DNA of 64,000 bases, taken from Ulva prolifera. Taxonomy: Eukaryota > Chlorophyta > Ulvophyceae > Ulvales > Ulvaceae. Where the stretch lies: positions 12,108,985 through 12,172,984 of the forward strand of contig CM041196.1 of the NCBI GenBank assembly GCA_023078555.1, in the 5' to 3' direction. Made by a program: the position numbers and the translations under genes. Below, in pieces: positions 29,031 through 39,170 of this stretch; the stretch's first letter is position 1, and every line of letters starts with the position of its first letter. The notes below the pieces were generated by a model. That model saw only the letters and a list, made by a program, of their open reading frames with translations, searched no databases and had not been told where the DNA came from.

Positions 29031-29063
29031 CCAGTGTGAGTGTGTGTGAGGGGCGGAGGACAC

Positions 29064-29417
29064 ACCTTCCGGGAGGGCAGCCAGTCGCTCCTCCGACAAC
29101 GGCTTCTTCTGAAGCCATCTACCCGGGGCACGGGACACTCGCCTGAAGAGCCGCAGGATCACCGTCGCGATCTGCGTGCCGGAGCCGTCGTCGTGGCCAC
29201 CGACGTGGTCCGCAAGGCGCTTGCTGGCCGCGGTCACTCGCGCCTGGTGCACCTGCCCCTGCTGACTGGCCTGGAACTCCAAGAAGCATGCGAGCTCTCG
29301 CTCCGCCTCGTTGCCAGCGACCGGCGCCGGGCCGGAGTTGACCGCGCCGGCGGCGACACGCTGGATTATTCGAGCCGTCTCCATGTCTTGCAAGTTACCC
29401 GTCACGCCGGCGTGCTG
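29064..29417 (-). CDS. LADH exon of element B
   Basis: Bounded by the acceptor GCCTCTGCAG and a GTGTGTCC donor. It reads QHAGVTGNLQDMETARIIQR, NEAERELACFLEFQASQQG, SKRLADHVGGHDDGSGTQ, VSRAPGRWLQKKPLSEERL. It starts at the same codon as the A exon (AQAHITGDARGMEHAR) and is 5 bp longer. The block is uninterrupted here. It contains a helix-turn-like segment, but I cannot name a domain. Confidence 0.65.
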
Positions 29418-29497
29418 CTGCAGAGGCAAACGCGCGCAATCAGACGCCATACGCGGGCGGGCGGTGGGACCGGAGCACAGATGGGCTGGCGACGTAC

Positions 29498-29810
29498 CAT
29501 GCCTCCGAGCGTGGTCGCGGCCGCCCGGTTGGAGAAGTAGTGCACCATCGCGGCAGAGTTGCTGTTCTGCACCCAAGCGCCCACGTGCCGCATGACGGTC
29601 TCGTCCGGGGCGCGATCCGAGGTGATGTGCATCAGCACCTGCCGCAAGACCATCGAGGACCGCAGCGCCCGGACGCCGACCTTGACGCCGCGGCCATGCG
29701 GACCGACGTCCGCGAGAACGCCCGCCATCGCGACCAACCACGAGATCCGCGTCCCCGGCACATTGATGTAGGGCAGCATCAGTAGGTCGTCCTGAGCACA
29801 GAAGACGTAC
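29498..29810 (-). CDS. Tyrosine recombinase C-terminal catalytic exon, element B
   Basis: The acceptor CGTGTTGCAG at 29811 and donor GTACGTCG at 29497 frame an open exon: LMLPYINVPGTRISWLVAMA, VRALRSSMVLRQVLMHITSD, VMRHVGAWVQNSNSAAMVHY, FSNRAAATTLGGM. It shows the late Trp (GAW) and the candidate nucleophile Tyr (VHYF). Identity with A is highest in this block, as expected for a catalytic core. No frame break is seen. Confidence 0.7.
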
Positions 29811-30330
29811 CTGCAACACGTCACAGGTGAGGTGCGAGTGGACACGGCAGCTCTGCTGAGCCCACTTCCCTGCTCCATAGCTTGCGTCCGTTCAGATTGT
29901 GATGGCTCTGCCGACAGCTGAGCAGGAGGCTGATATGCTGTACGAGGCTTTGGCTGGTCCAGCGCTGGGAAAGGCAGTGGATGGATTCGTGGTTGAATCT
30001 CCGAGCGACAGCGAAAGCGCACGAGGGGGTGTGCGGGGAGCAGAGCTCCCCTGGTGCAAGCGTGTCTTAGCTGTGATGATGCCGTAGCAGGTCATCTTAG
30101 ACTGGCAATTGGCAGGTGAGAATGCTTTGCTGTGTCCGTGTGTTTGTCTACCGACTACATCGGAGATCAGAGTGCTGAGCGTGATACGTGGTGCAGCAGT
30201 CTGTACTGTATGACTAGTGATCCTAGCAGCTGACAGAGGTCAGACTGCCGCAGGTGGGACACCCGGCAGAGTTATTCTGCAAGGTCTCTGACTGGCAATT
30301 GACAGGAGTCTGTGACAGGGCGCGGCGCAC
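29811..30330. other. Intron of element B recombinase gene
   Basis: A 520-bp intron between the middle and C-terminal recombinase exons. A plus-strand frame at 29899-30087 (LYEALAGPALGKAVDGFVVE) opens with ATG, but nothing supports it as a gene. CTGGCAATTG is repeated at about 30103 and 30292. Confidence 0.5.
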
Positions 30331-30575
30331 CACTCCTCCGTCCCAGGCTTGCACGGCAGCATCTCCCCGAAGGCGAGGGCGTCGAGGGACGCCCTGTCGA
30401 AGACGCCCATCGCCAGGCCAAGCTCGACCACGGCATTTCCGACGAGCGGCAGGCCCCGCCTCGCCGGCAGGCCCCGCCTCGCCGGCAGGCCCGTGGGGTC
30501 GAGCGCGAGGACGTTGACGCCGTACGCGTTGGGCGCCTTGGTGACCACGTGGCGCGTGACGAGAGCGTAGCCGAT
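30331..30575 (-). CDS. Tyrosine recombinase middle exon, element B
   Basis: The exon reads IGYALVTRHVVTKAPNAYGV, VLALDPTG, then LPARRGLPARRGLP from an 18-bp duplication, and VVELGLAMGVFDRASLDALA. It ends at a GTGCGCCGC donor, matching A in phase. The acceptor position reads CCGCAA where A has TGCAG, so the AG of the splice site is changed. Without a nearby substitute, normal splicing of this copy would fail. Confidence 0.65.
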
Positions 30576-30702
30576 TTGCGGAGGCAACGGCGCGGGTGAG
30601 CGCAGAGGACGCAGGCACGGCGGGCGCAGGCACAGCGGGCGGGTCCGGCGCAAGCGGCCCGAAGGGCGGGTTGCAGTCGGGTCCGGAGCGGGAGCCGCGC
30701 AC

Positions 30703-31029
30703 CGTCGTGTCCTTCTGGGCCATGTTCTTCTCAAAGGCCTGCACCGCCTCGCCGTCAAGCACCAGGTTCTTCTGCAGGATCACGTCCTGCCAGCGCCAGA
30801 ACTGGAAGAACGTGCTGCGGACGCCCACGATGGCGGTCAGCGCGAACACGGCGCGCGCCTGGAGCATTGCGAACCCGCCGACGTACATGCCCTCCACCGT
30901 CCGACGGATCTGGCCCTCCGTCAGGGGCGTGGCCTTACGCGTCCCGCCGAGCCCCGACGACTTGATGTACATCGCGACGCCCTTCACGTCGCTCTTGTAG
31001 CGCTGGAAGGGGCTCGCAGCCTCCACCAC
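30703..31029 (-). CDS. Tyrosine recombinase box-I exon, element B
   Basis: The acceptor CCTGTCCAG starts VVEAASPFQRYKSDVKGVAM, then TPLTEGQIRRTVEGMYVGGF and VFALTAIVGVRSTFFQFWRW-QDV, closing at a GTGCGCGG donor. Its length of 327 bp equals the summed A exons (171 + 156) exactly. The Arg in VGVR is the box-I catalytic arginine candidate. Uninterrupted. Confidence 0.75.
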
Positions 31030-31261
31030 CTGGACAGGCGGCGGGATGAGAACGGTCGCATGCGCCGTGAGACTGCAGGCCCCCGCCCACAGCGGCTGAC
31101 AGGCCAGCGGCGCGGCAGGGCGCCCCCTCCGAGCACAACTGCGGCCCGGGCCCCTCCGCGACGCCGCGGACGACAGGCCGAACCTTCGTCGGCCACAGGA
31201 GCAAACCCTCAGCAACGCGGCCGCCCGTGAGCGGCGCGGCGACGCCGGACGGGGCACGAAC

Positions 31262-31811
31262 CTCGTTCGTCGCCGCATAGTACTCGCCCATGAGGCTCCC
31301 CACCGCGCCCTTGATACCATCCAGGGAGCGCTTGCTGCCGATGACCTTGCTGTATAGCAGCACGTGGAGGACCTCGACGAACCGGTCCTTCGTCATGGTC
31401 CTCCACGACTTGACGGCCTCGAACATGTCGACGACGAGGCTCTTCTGCCCGTCGCCGGACGTCACCTCCCGCAGCATGGCGTCGGTTTCCTCGCCGCGGA
31501 GGGACATGACTGCGTAGTGGGCGCGGGTGAAACGCAGCGCGCCGCGCTCGCCAACCTCGAGGCCGGGCAGCGTGCGGTGGAAGCGCGACAGCAGGAGGCG
31601 CCACTCCGCGGGGTCCGGGAGGACGCAGTCGGGCTTCTCGGTGGCGTTCAGCGCTGCGCAAACCGCGCGCGACGGCTCGCCCATCCGGCTGACCTCCTCC
31701 GCCGCGCGGTTCAGGCACGCGCGGGCTTTCTCCATGCGCTCCCTCGTCAGGCCGGCGCCCTCCAGCGCTCTGAAGGCCTCCTCGCCCGCCGGGTTCAACT
31801 CGTACCTCCGC
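31262..31811 (-). CDS. Tyrosine recombinase N-terminal exon, element B
   Basis: Begins after the acceptor GCCGCTCGCAG: RRYELNPAGEEAFRALEGAG, CLNRAAEEVSRMGEPSRAV, PAEWRLLLSRFHRTLPGLEV, RFTRAHYAVMSLRGEETDAM, KSWRTMTKDRFVEVLHVLLY, SKRSLDGIKGAVGSL, and ends at a GTTCGTGCC donor. 550 bp, one open frame. It matches the two A exons throughout except for a divergent 12-residue stretch at the A intron site. The helix-rich region should form the core-binding domain. Confidence 0.7.
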
Positions 31812-31879
31812 CTGCGAGCGGCGACATGTCGGGTCACACGCGCTGCTGTGCTCGAGCAGACGCCCCGTGTACGGGGACG

Positions 31880-31960
31880 CTGTCACGTGGGTGGGCCCTC
31901 GGGGGCCACACGGCTGCGTGTACTGACGGCGCATGCATGCGGTGCGGTACGCTCCGGGCG
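31880..31960 (-). repeat. Leader sequence of element B, repeated at 34.03 kb
   Basis: On the minus strand ATGCGCC-(G/A)-(T/G)-CAGTACACGC then GAGGGCCCAC lies just upstream of the first recombinase exon. The same sequence occurs at 34030-34100 in the same orientation. It could encode a short N-terminal leader (MRRQYTQPCGPRGPTHV here, MRQQYTRPPRAHVAY there). Confidence 0.55.
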
Positions 31961-32719
31961 GTCAGAAAATCGCTAATGGGGCCATCCGCTGTAGACGACA
32001 CTGTAAGTGGCATCCAAGGTGGGCTAAGCTTGCACATGCGGCGCACCTGCACACACAATGCGCATGTGCACGTGTGCATGGGAGAGCGACGCCCGGAACG
32101 ACAGGCATCTGTCGTGCACGAGAGCAGGCGTGGATGGCACAGTCGAGCAGAGGGCGTTTTTGTGAGACTCATGATGCTCGCACAGGTCATATGGTGCACT
32201 GTGTGGGCCGGCATGGCGGGTTGACTGCCCCGAGAACAGCCATTATCGCCCAGCCTGTGGCGGGTTCGCTGGCCAGATCTCGGATCCATGATAGCAATAT
32301 GGTGCTGGATTAGTCTTCGAACGCCGCCGTGGACCGGGCGACTGTAGAGAGTCTGATATGCCACCAGGCTGGTACGGAGTCTTGTACCGGCGAGAGTTTG
32401 TGTAGACATCACGCAGTGGGTGATCTGTTGTCTGTAAACTTTTCAGAGATAAATTAGGCGATCTGTGTAGTCGGGCATGATTGCGCTCTCTGTAGGCTTG
32501 GCTGCCATCCGGGGGTGCAGCACAGCATCCATACACCGCTCTGACACCCCCGCCGCACGGGCCACATCTGCGCAACAATCCCGTCCTTTGGATGCAAACA
32601 ACACAGTTTGCTTTAGAGTCTACTGTGCTTGATTGTTGTGTATTCCGCCAGGCAGTGTGCGGGTGGGCCCGATGATCCGCAGAGTCGAGTGGCCCCATAA
32701 GCTTTTTCGTGACCGTGTC
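31961..32719. other. No gene seen
   Basis: Short frames only. TGCACATGCGGCGCACC and similar TGCATG/GCGCA motifs occur near 32030-32060. No repeat match found by eye. Confidence 0.4.
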
Positions 32720-34010
32720 CACACACCCGACTCAGCGTGCGAATGTGGGCTGCGCTGCTGGCTCAAGCGTGAGAAACGCGCGCAGCACACATGACCAAGG
32801 AAACAGGTAAGTGTAGAATACACCCTTCTCATCATGCACAAGCTGTCTCAGCTCTCAATCTCCATTGGGCTGTGCATGCTGCTCTCTCCAGCAAGAGGAT
32901 ACACAGAGACAAAAGTGACAGGACAGGACACCCAGGAGGGCAACAGCCAATAGTAAGATATCGCATGCCACCTCCAGTGTACTATGGCAGCGAGCTGGTG
33001 TACTGTGGCAGCGAGCTGGCTGCATATGTGACCTTGCAGTGGTCGGGTTGTCCATATTGCTGGCACGTGCTCCATGAGCCACTCATGCAGCATGCTGGAG
33101 GTGAAAACTACTGCTTTGTGAGTCGCTGAACACTGTCACAATGCATGAGCCTGCGGGCAGCAGTGTGGTGACAGGTGCACCCATGCACGGACGATCCGCG
33201 GATCCAGTGCAGGGGTAAGCCGCCAGCCGAGATTGCCTCGATGTAGTGAGAGAGATCCCGTGAGGGTTTCCCGCCGTAACCTTGAGTGTTCAGTGTGCAT
33301 ATAAGCATGTGCACACTGAGATCTGTAACCATTCTCTTTACTGTTTCCCAGTACTAGCACTCTCCCAAAGCATCTCTCGGTTCTACCTCTGTGCGCAGCA
33401 GGTATGAGATGCTGGCTGTCCTGACCTGACCTGAATAAGGACTGCGCGTCCGACCTGCACAAATCATAGCTTTTCTGACAAACACATGAAACACTTGTAC
33501 GTGCCTCTGATGAGCTACAGAGCTGCAGCTGTGGTTGACTGGAGCCCGATAGCATTGTCAGCTGCGGCCTTCGGCAACAAGACCTGCATGCAAGCCTTTG
33601 AGCACTTCCGACCCGGAGAGCACGATTACGAGCGACCATGTAGTAAATATGTGCATGAAATTGGGATGTAGCTGCGGACTGGGCCGATCGTGCGGCCATC
33701 TAGACACTGCTCGCTGATGTAGCGCTTGCATGCCACGGACAGCACCGGGTCGCGCTTGCAGGCCCTTGTGAGATCGGGTACACCGCACTAGCCAGAGACG
33801 TTCCACGAGCAACAACAAGCGCGTCGATGTAGCAACTACGCGCATGAGCACACACATGTGAAGAATCGTCGACTATTCCGAGCAGGTCATGTGCGACAGG
33901 CGCAATGGATACTGTGATAGCCTGCGCGAAACCATCCCAGCGTGCATGGAACATACAACTGCTGCTGCTCCCGTCATCAACATGTTCGTCAATCGATGTC
34001 TAGTTCGCCG
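32720..34010 (+). repeat. Inverted duplicate, copy 1
   Basis: Matches 41500-42440 in reverse orientation over most of its length. Examples: CTTCTCATCATGCACAAGC (32826), GGCAACAGCC, CATGCTGGAGGTGAAAACT (about 33090), TCCATGCACGCTGGGATGG on the minus strand (about 33940). A 350-bp block at 33131-33480 is absent from copy 2. A 21-bp unit (GTACTRTGGCAGCGAGCTG) is doubled at 32978-33019 here only. On the minus strand both copies can be read as FHARWD-x2-AQAITVSIAP, with interruptions, so the element once had coding content. Confidence 0.8.
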
Positions 34011-34029
34011 ATGCCGGACAGCGACCCGG

Positions 34030-34100
34030 CATATGCCACGTGGGCCCTCGGCGGCCGCGTGTACTGCTGGCGCATGCATGTAGCGCGGAACTGCTGCCGC
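34030..34100 (-). repeat. Second copy of the element leader
   Basis: Same sequence as 31880-31960 (CACGTGGGCCCTCGGCGGCC, GCATGCATG). It may mark the 5' end of a third, otherwise lost, composite element. Confidence 0.5.
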
Positions 34101-35216
34101 TCCGCGGGCAGCGCCAGACGGCTGCAACCTTCGCCACACCGCGATGCGCGAAAGGTGCGGAAATTCCACCTATTGTGAACAGGTGTTGGCGCGGCTGCCG
34201 CGCGATATGCATGCGGTGTGCCACGTGCGACCGCGACCTCGCCCCGTCCGCGCGCCCTCCATCCCGGACCGCCGCAGCGATTGGCGCCCGGGCGGCGCCG
34301 CGTGCACCGCGAGGCCTCCCGGGAGGCCGTCGTGCACTCGACCTCGCCGTTGCGGCCGCCACGACCGCGCAGCGGCGCCAATGGGTAGCGGTCGGTGCGT
34401 CGACAGTGCGCGGCGCGTGTGCGCGTCGCGCATGCACGCGCCGCGGCGACCTTGCTGACGCCGCGGCCTTACGCACGCGTCCACGGGCTGCAGCAGCTCG
34501 CGCACCTCTCCGCGGCCTTCCTCGGCTGCTCTGCGGCCGAATCCTGCACCACCTCTTCTTCCTAGATGATATCTCGCCCGTGCCGGCCGGCTGCCGGCCG
34601 TGGCGGGCTGTCCTGCCTCGCTGCCTCGGAGACCGCCAACGTCCCGCACTTCGCCCCGCGACGCCTGCTCCGCGCCCTACGCCCGCCTACAGGGTCGAAT
34701 ACCGATGAATCTCTTCTGATAGACCCGCCCTCGCCGCACCGTGCGCCTCTCGCCCGCCACGCCACCCGTTGCACGTCGCTGCGCTGCCTCGGCGCTCGCA
34801 CCGCCGCTCCTACCTCCGACCGCTCGAAACGAAGCCTCTGAAACGCTCTGAAAGGCTATATCACCTATTCTCACGAAAAATACCGGCCGCCGCGCCGTTT
34901 CCACTTCGCTGTCGCTCGCCCGGGTCCGTAACAACGCCGACATCTCGGACGCACGCTCGCCCGTGCTAACAACGCACGCGAATGCCATCCGCACGCTCCC
35001 CAGCCGTCCCTAACAGGCCTCGCCCGCCACGAAACGTCGGTTTCCCGTCGGTCTCGCGAAACGCGCGCCCCCCCTGCGCCACGCCCCGATGGTCCGGGTT
35101 TCGCGCGCTTCCTGCACCGCCCCCGGCCGCTACTGCCGCCGCCGCCAAAACCGCCGCGCTTTCGACGCCCGCCGCCGCGTGGCCGCCGCGAAAAGTGCTA
35201 AAAGACTCTCCTATCA
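34101..35216. other. GC-rich island 2
   Basis: About 1.1 kb of very GC-rich DNA. The stretch GCATGCACGCGCCGCGGCGA (34430) also occurs at 36401. The right end, CTTTCGACGCC then GCCGCGAAAAGTGCTAAAAG, recurs at 39108-39155 almost exactly. TTTCGCGC (35098) fits an E2F-type site. Long Arg/Pro/Ala frames are not accepted as genes. Confidence 0.55.
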
Positions 35217-35257
35217 GGAAGCTGGCACGCATAGAGTAATTACCGGAGATATTTGAG

Positions 35258-35614
35258 ATGCCTTTTCGGGTCTGGCGAGATCATTGCTTGCTCTCTGTCG
35301 GTCTGGCTGGGCAGATTGGCTGCTGCGTTTTGTGCTCCATAGTGCTGGCCATTGTCAATAGGCAATCACGACAGTGCCAGGCACAGACTCTGCAGCACAT
35401 ACGATTGGCACGTCCTGATAGCATATGTGACACTTGTCCTTCCATTCAGCTTACGTGTGACGCCCTTGTTGCATACATGTGTGACTCCGTACCACCGGAA
35501 AGCAGTGTATCGCCCTCGTCAGCAGATCAGGCACTGTTTAGGACCATGGCAGGCTGTCTCGTAAAACAGTGCGTCGCTCTACTGCATGTGGGTGTGGACT
35601 CAGGCAAACAGTGA
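35258..35614 (+). CDS. Possible small ORF, unknown
   Basis: An ATG-initiated frame of 118 codons with a hydrophobic stretch near the start (LAGQIGCCVLCSIVLAIV) that could span a membrane. No homolog is recognised and no splice or promoter signal supports it. It may be chance. Confidence 0.2.
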   Translation: MPFRVWRDHCLLSVGLAGQIGCCVLCSIVLAIVNRQSRQCQAQTLQHIRLARPDSICDTCPSIQLTCDALVAYMCDSVPPESSVSPSSADQALFRTMAGCLVKQCVALLHVGVDSGKQ

Positions 35615-35871
35615 CGTGCCTACACAAGCCTCCCATCTTGTACAATGGTGTCTGCTTGCAGTCCATGCTGATGATAGGCATGTACATGTACATCTCTGAT
35701 CGCTTTTGAACATTCCTGGTGGTGGTGATGTCCCTGCGATCTCATGGTGTAAAGGTGCATTGCTATGCAGTGTAGCATGCTACATTGACCGACAGGAGGT
35801 TCACGCAGTACTGTATGGACAGGCATCAAGTTATAGGTAGTAACACATCAATACTGTTTTTCAGGTGAAGC

Positions 35872-36060
35872 TCACAACATTGGAGCTGCTGCGATGTTTA
35901 GAGTCTCTGCAAGGAGCACCTCGTCCACGTGCTTTTTGTTCACCAAACAGGACAGCTGCATGTTTGCTAATAGCTCGATAAGCTCGTGGAAAGCATGGTC
36001 TCGTTGGGATTCATCCCGCCAGTATGGTCGCCCGCCGTGATGCTGGTCGGACGCGAACAC
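35872..36060 (-). CDS. Coding-like exon fragment, unknown
   Basis: A minus frame reads VFASDQHHGGRPYWRDESQR, ELIELLANMQLSCLVNKKHV and DEVLLAETL. Balanced composition suggests an old exon; no family or partner exon recognised. The rest of 35.6-36.3 kb shows nothing. Confidence 0.3.
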   Translation of the reverse strand: MFASDQHHGGRPYWRDESQRDHAFHELIELLANMQLSCLVNKKHVDEVLLAETLNIAAAPML

Positions 36061-36299
36061 CGCACAGTGACACAGGTGGTGTTGGCAGACAGTGGAACAT
36101 CAGTGCATCACGGTACGGTGTTTTTGGAGTGCTCTCTGCCCGCTGAGCACGACGGGCATACGTTGGGCACCGTTCGAGGCCATCTACGCCGTCGCTGGTT
36201 GCGCTGGGCGTTTGCGCCTGTTTTCGCCCAGACTGCTGACAATCGATTCAGGCGGTGGTCACTGTGAGTCTACAGGACGTTTCTGCGTTGTCTGGAGCT

Positions 36300-37200
36300 T
36301 TCTGAGCTGCTCGCGATGCACCGATGCGGACCGCGACGGTGGCCGAAGCGGTGCTGGCGCGCGCTGTATGCATGCGCGTTGCACGCTCTATCCCGGCCCG
36401 CATGCACGCGCCGCGGCGACCCCGCCCCGCGCCGCGCCCTTACGTACACCCCACGACATCCAGCAGCTCGCGTACCTGTCGAGGGCCTCGTCCCGCCGTC
36501 CATCGGCCGCCTGGCCCGTGCCTGCCATCCTCCTCCGCTGTAGAGCCTCCTCCTGCCGTGGAGGTGCCTGATGGCAGCCGGCGGCCGCGTCCGTTGCGCT
36601 CCCGTGCGCCTCGCCGCGTGCCCCGTTCGCCGACGGTCGCCCAACGCCTCGCCTGCGCCCCTCCGCCGCACTCCCGCGGCCTCCGCCACCCGCTGCACGC
36701 TCAGACTCACTCCCTGATGCCCCTCCGCCGCGCCGTCGGCCCGTCGCCGGCGCCGCGGGCCGCTGCACGCCGTTCGACAGCGCCGAGCAAGCGAGCGCTC
36801 GCCCCGCCGCTCCTGCCCCGCTGCCTCCGCCGCTGGCCCTCTAAAACGCCGTACCTCCTTCTTACAGAGCTCCGTGCCTACTCGGGCGGAGATCGGACAC
36901 GGCTGCAGGCCTCCACGCCTCCTACGCTACTCTGGGTGGCGTGCACCGCCGACCTCTCGACAGCTGGGCGTTTCTGCAATCCCGACTGCGCTCTGCGACT
37001 TGTTTCGCCTGCCAACATCGCTCCTGCGAATCGTCCGCCCGTTCCCCGTCGCTCCCTTATACGTCCCACGAAACGTCGGTCGCCGCTCTCCCGTCGACAT
37101 CTCCACCCCCTGCGCCACGGCCGGGCGGCCTGCGTTTCGACGGCGCGCATTTGACGCCGCGTACGCCCCACATGCACGCGCCGCGGCCACCCCGATGACG
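36300..37200. other. GC-rich island 3
   Basis: GC-rich DNA that shares GCATGCACGCGCCGCGGCGA and CAGCAGCTCGCG with island 2, and CTGCGTTTCGACGGCGCGC (37130) with the 39.05 kb edge. Open frames on both strands are composition artefacts. The 37.2-38.1 kb stretch after it has no accepted gene. Confidence 0.5.
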
Positions 37201-38099
37201 CCGCCCCCTCAGCCACCCTCGCTTCCGTGCAGGCACATCCACATCCGTGGCACGGGCAGCGAGACAGCAGCGAGAGCACAGTAACACGCCCATGTAGCTC
37301 TTTTTCTTTCGTTCTCATCGTGGCGTTACCTTCGTGCCGCGGTGCGTGCAGATGCCAGGGCCGATACGACTGTCGCTGCGCTGCCGGACCTGGCCGGCGA
37401 GGTGGACGTTCGTGACTTACGTGTGAAGCCTTAGGCCGTTGCATATGCTGCTTGTTGTTGAGATCCGTTACTCTTTGGCGATCCGCGCAGGGCCGTCGCT
37501 GCGTGCCTCAAGCGACAGCATGTCATCACAACACCCGGGCATTCTGTGCTCGCTTCGACAGCCGCGGAATTTACCAGCACAAAAATGACGACGTTAGAAT
37601 AAAAATATGGAATCCCACGGTGCCTGCGGTGCTGGTGTCACCTGTGGCGGTCGCGAGTACCACCTGCGCTGTCTGCAGCCCCCCGTTGATTGCCATTCCG
37701 ATACAACAGCCGAGGATCGCAGCGTCGACATCCAACACATGGCGAGGCTTGCTCGAGCGTGCGATGTTGATCGTATGGTTTGCGCACGGTGCCGCGGTTG
37801 CAGGTGTGCGTGTGTTCCTCGTGTGTGCGAGTCAGGTCCAGGCACCCTCGCGCCAGCTCTCCACACGTCATCGATGTCTGCATCCCTTTTAGAACGACAT
37901 CGATTCTTGCTATCTGTCGCTGGTGGCAGGACGGTGTCGCTGGTGGCGGACATGGGCGATGCAGTTGCGTCGACTCACGACCTGGAGGCCGATTGCCTGA
38001 TGCGTGGTGGCCCTATCTGCGGCGTCACACACTCACATACTCGTTCTTCAGCATCGTGCAGCTGCAGCTGCAGCTGCACCGCCACGCTGCGACGTGCTG

Positions 38100-39040
38100 A
38101 TCAGCGACGCGGCCGCTCTGTCGACGGCACAGCGCCACATCGCCCGCCTCGCTCGCTGCTGTTTTTTTTATATACATTATATACAAGTGCTAAAATACTA
38201 CATATCGCGCTGCCTCTATACGGCCTTCTCCCAGGACACCCCGGTCCCCGAAGACGGCATCGGTGCTGGTGTCACCTGGTGAGCGAGCGACGCAGCCGCC
38301 CTGTCGACGGCACATCGCCCGCCTCGATCGCTCGCATTGTTTGTTTTATACATATATAGAGCGCTGAGTCTATACGGCCTTCTCCCAGGACACCCCGGTC
38401 CCCGAAGACGGCATCGGTGCTGGTGAGCGAGCGACGCGGCCGCTCTGTCGACGGCACAGCGCCACATCGCCCGCCTCGATCGCTGCTGTTTTTTTTATAT
38501 ACATTATATACAAGTGTTTTATACCTGTCGCGCTGGCTCTATACGGCCCGGTCCCTGAAGACGGCATCGGTGTCACCTGTTGAGGTTGAGAGCGACGCGG
38601 CCGCTCTGTCGACGGAACATCGCCCGCCTCGCTCGCTGCTGTTTTTTTTATATACATTATATACAAGTGTTTTATACCTATCGCGCTGCCTCTATACGGC
38701 CCGGTCCCTGCAGACGGCATCGGTGTCACCTGTTGAGGTTGAGAGCGACGCGGCCGCTCTGTCGACGGCACAGCGCCCGCCTCGATCGCTGCTGTTTTTT
38801 TTATATACATTATATACAAGTGTTTTATACCTGTCGCGCTGGCTCTATACGGCCCGGTCCCTGCAGACGGCATCGGTGTCACCTGTTGAGGTCGAGAGCG
38901 ACGCGGCCGCTCTGTCGACGGCACATCGCCCGCCTCGATCGCCCGCGTTTTTTTTATATACATTATATACAAGTGTTTTATACCTGTCGCGCTGCCTCTA
39001 TACGGCCCGGTCCCTGCAGACGGTGCCGCCCGCCTGCCCG
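38100..39040. repeat. About 153-bp tandem array with repeated TATA motifs
   Basis: Six units anchored by GACGCGGCCGCTCTGTCGAC at 38106, 38289, 38432, 38593, 38747 and 38900. Spacings are 183, 143, 161, 154 and 153 bp. Each unit has a GC-rich part, then T7-8 and ATATACATTATATACAAGTG, then TTTTATACCTGTCGCGC. On the minus strand this gives GCGCGACAGGTATAAAAC, a good TATA box, repeated in nearly every unit. The array ends about 130 bp from the 3' end of tRNA-Ala. Confidence 0.85.
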
Positions 39041-39160
39041 CCGGGAGGCCCGCGTTTCGACCGCGCGCCGCGGCCCGCCGGGCGCGGCCCCGCCCCCGGC
39101 CCCGCGCTTTCGACGCCCCCCGCCGCGTGGCCGCCGCGAAAAGTGCTAAAAGACTCTTCT
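39041..39160 (-). repeat. GC-rich flank shared with 35.2 kb
   Basis: The stretch 39108-39160 is nearly identical to 35162-35216, including GAAAAGTGCTAAAAGACTC. On the minus strand its two TTTT runs lie about 20 and 29 nt past the tRNA 3' end and could stop RNA polymerase III. Confidence 0.7.
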
Positions 39161-39170
39161 GTCGAGAATT

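Larger units (their letters stand above)
21637..31940 (-). mobile_element. Composite tyrosine-recombinase element, copy B
   Basis: Minus-strand relative of element A. Reading from the 5' side: recombinase exons (31.81-29.50 kb), LADH exon (29.42-29.06), acidic exon and Cys/His modules (28.61-25.9), further exons (25.7-25.0), helical exon (24.8-24.06), disordered Pro/Ala exon (24.0-23.4), IDTY exon (22.88-22.34), helicase (22.14-21.64). The helicase is lost after motif III, at the border of a GC-rich island. Frame changes, one TAG and a changed splice acceptor suggest that it too is inactive. The 5' leader (31.88-31.96) recurs at 34.03-34.10 kb. Confidence 0.6.

Noticed and set aside
38370-38972. 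200-codon ORFs with repeated YIMYIKKT segments
   Set aside because: They are translations of the 153-bp tandem array, with no sign of protein-level constraint.
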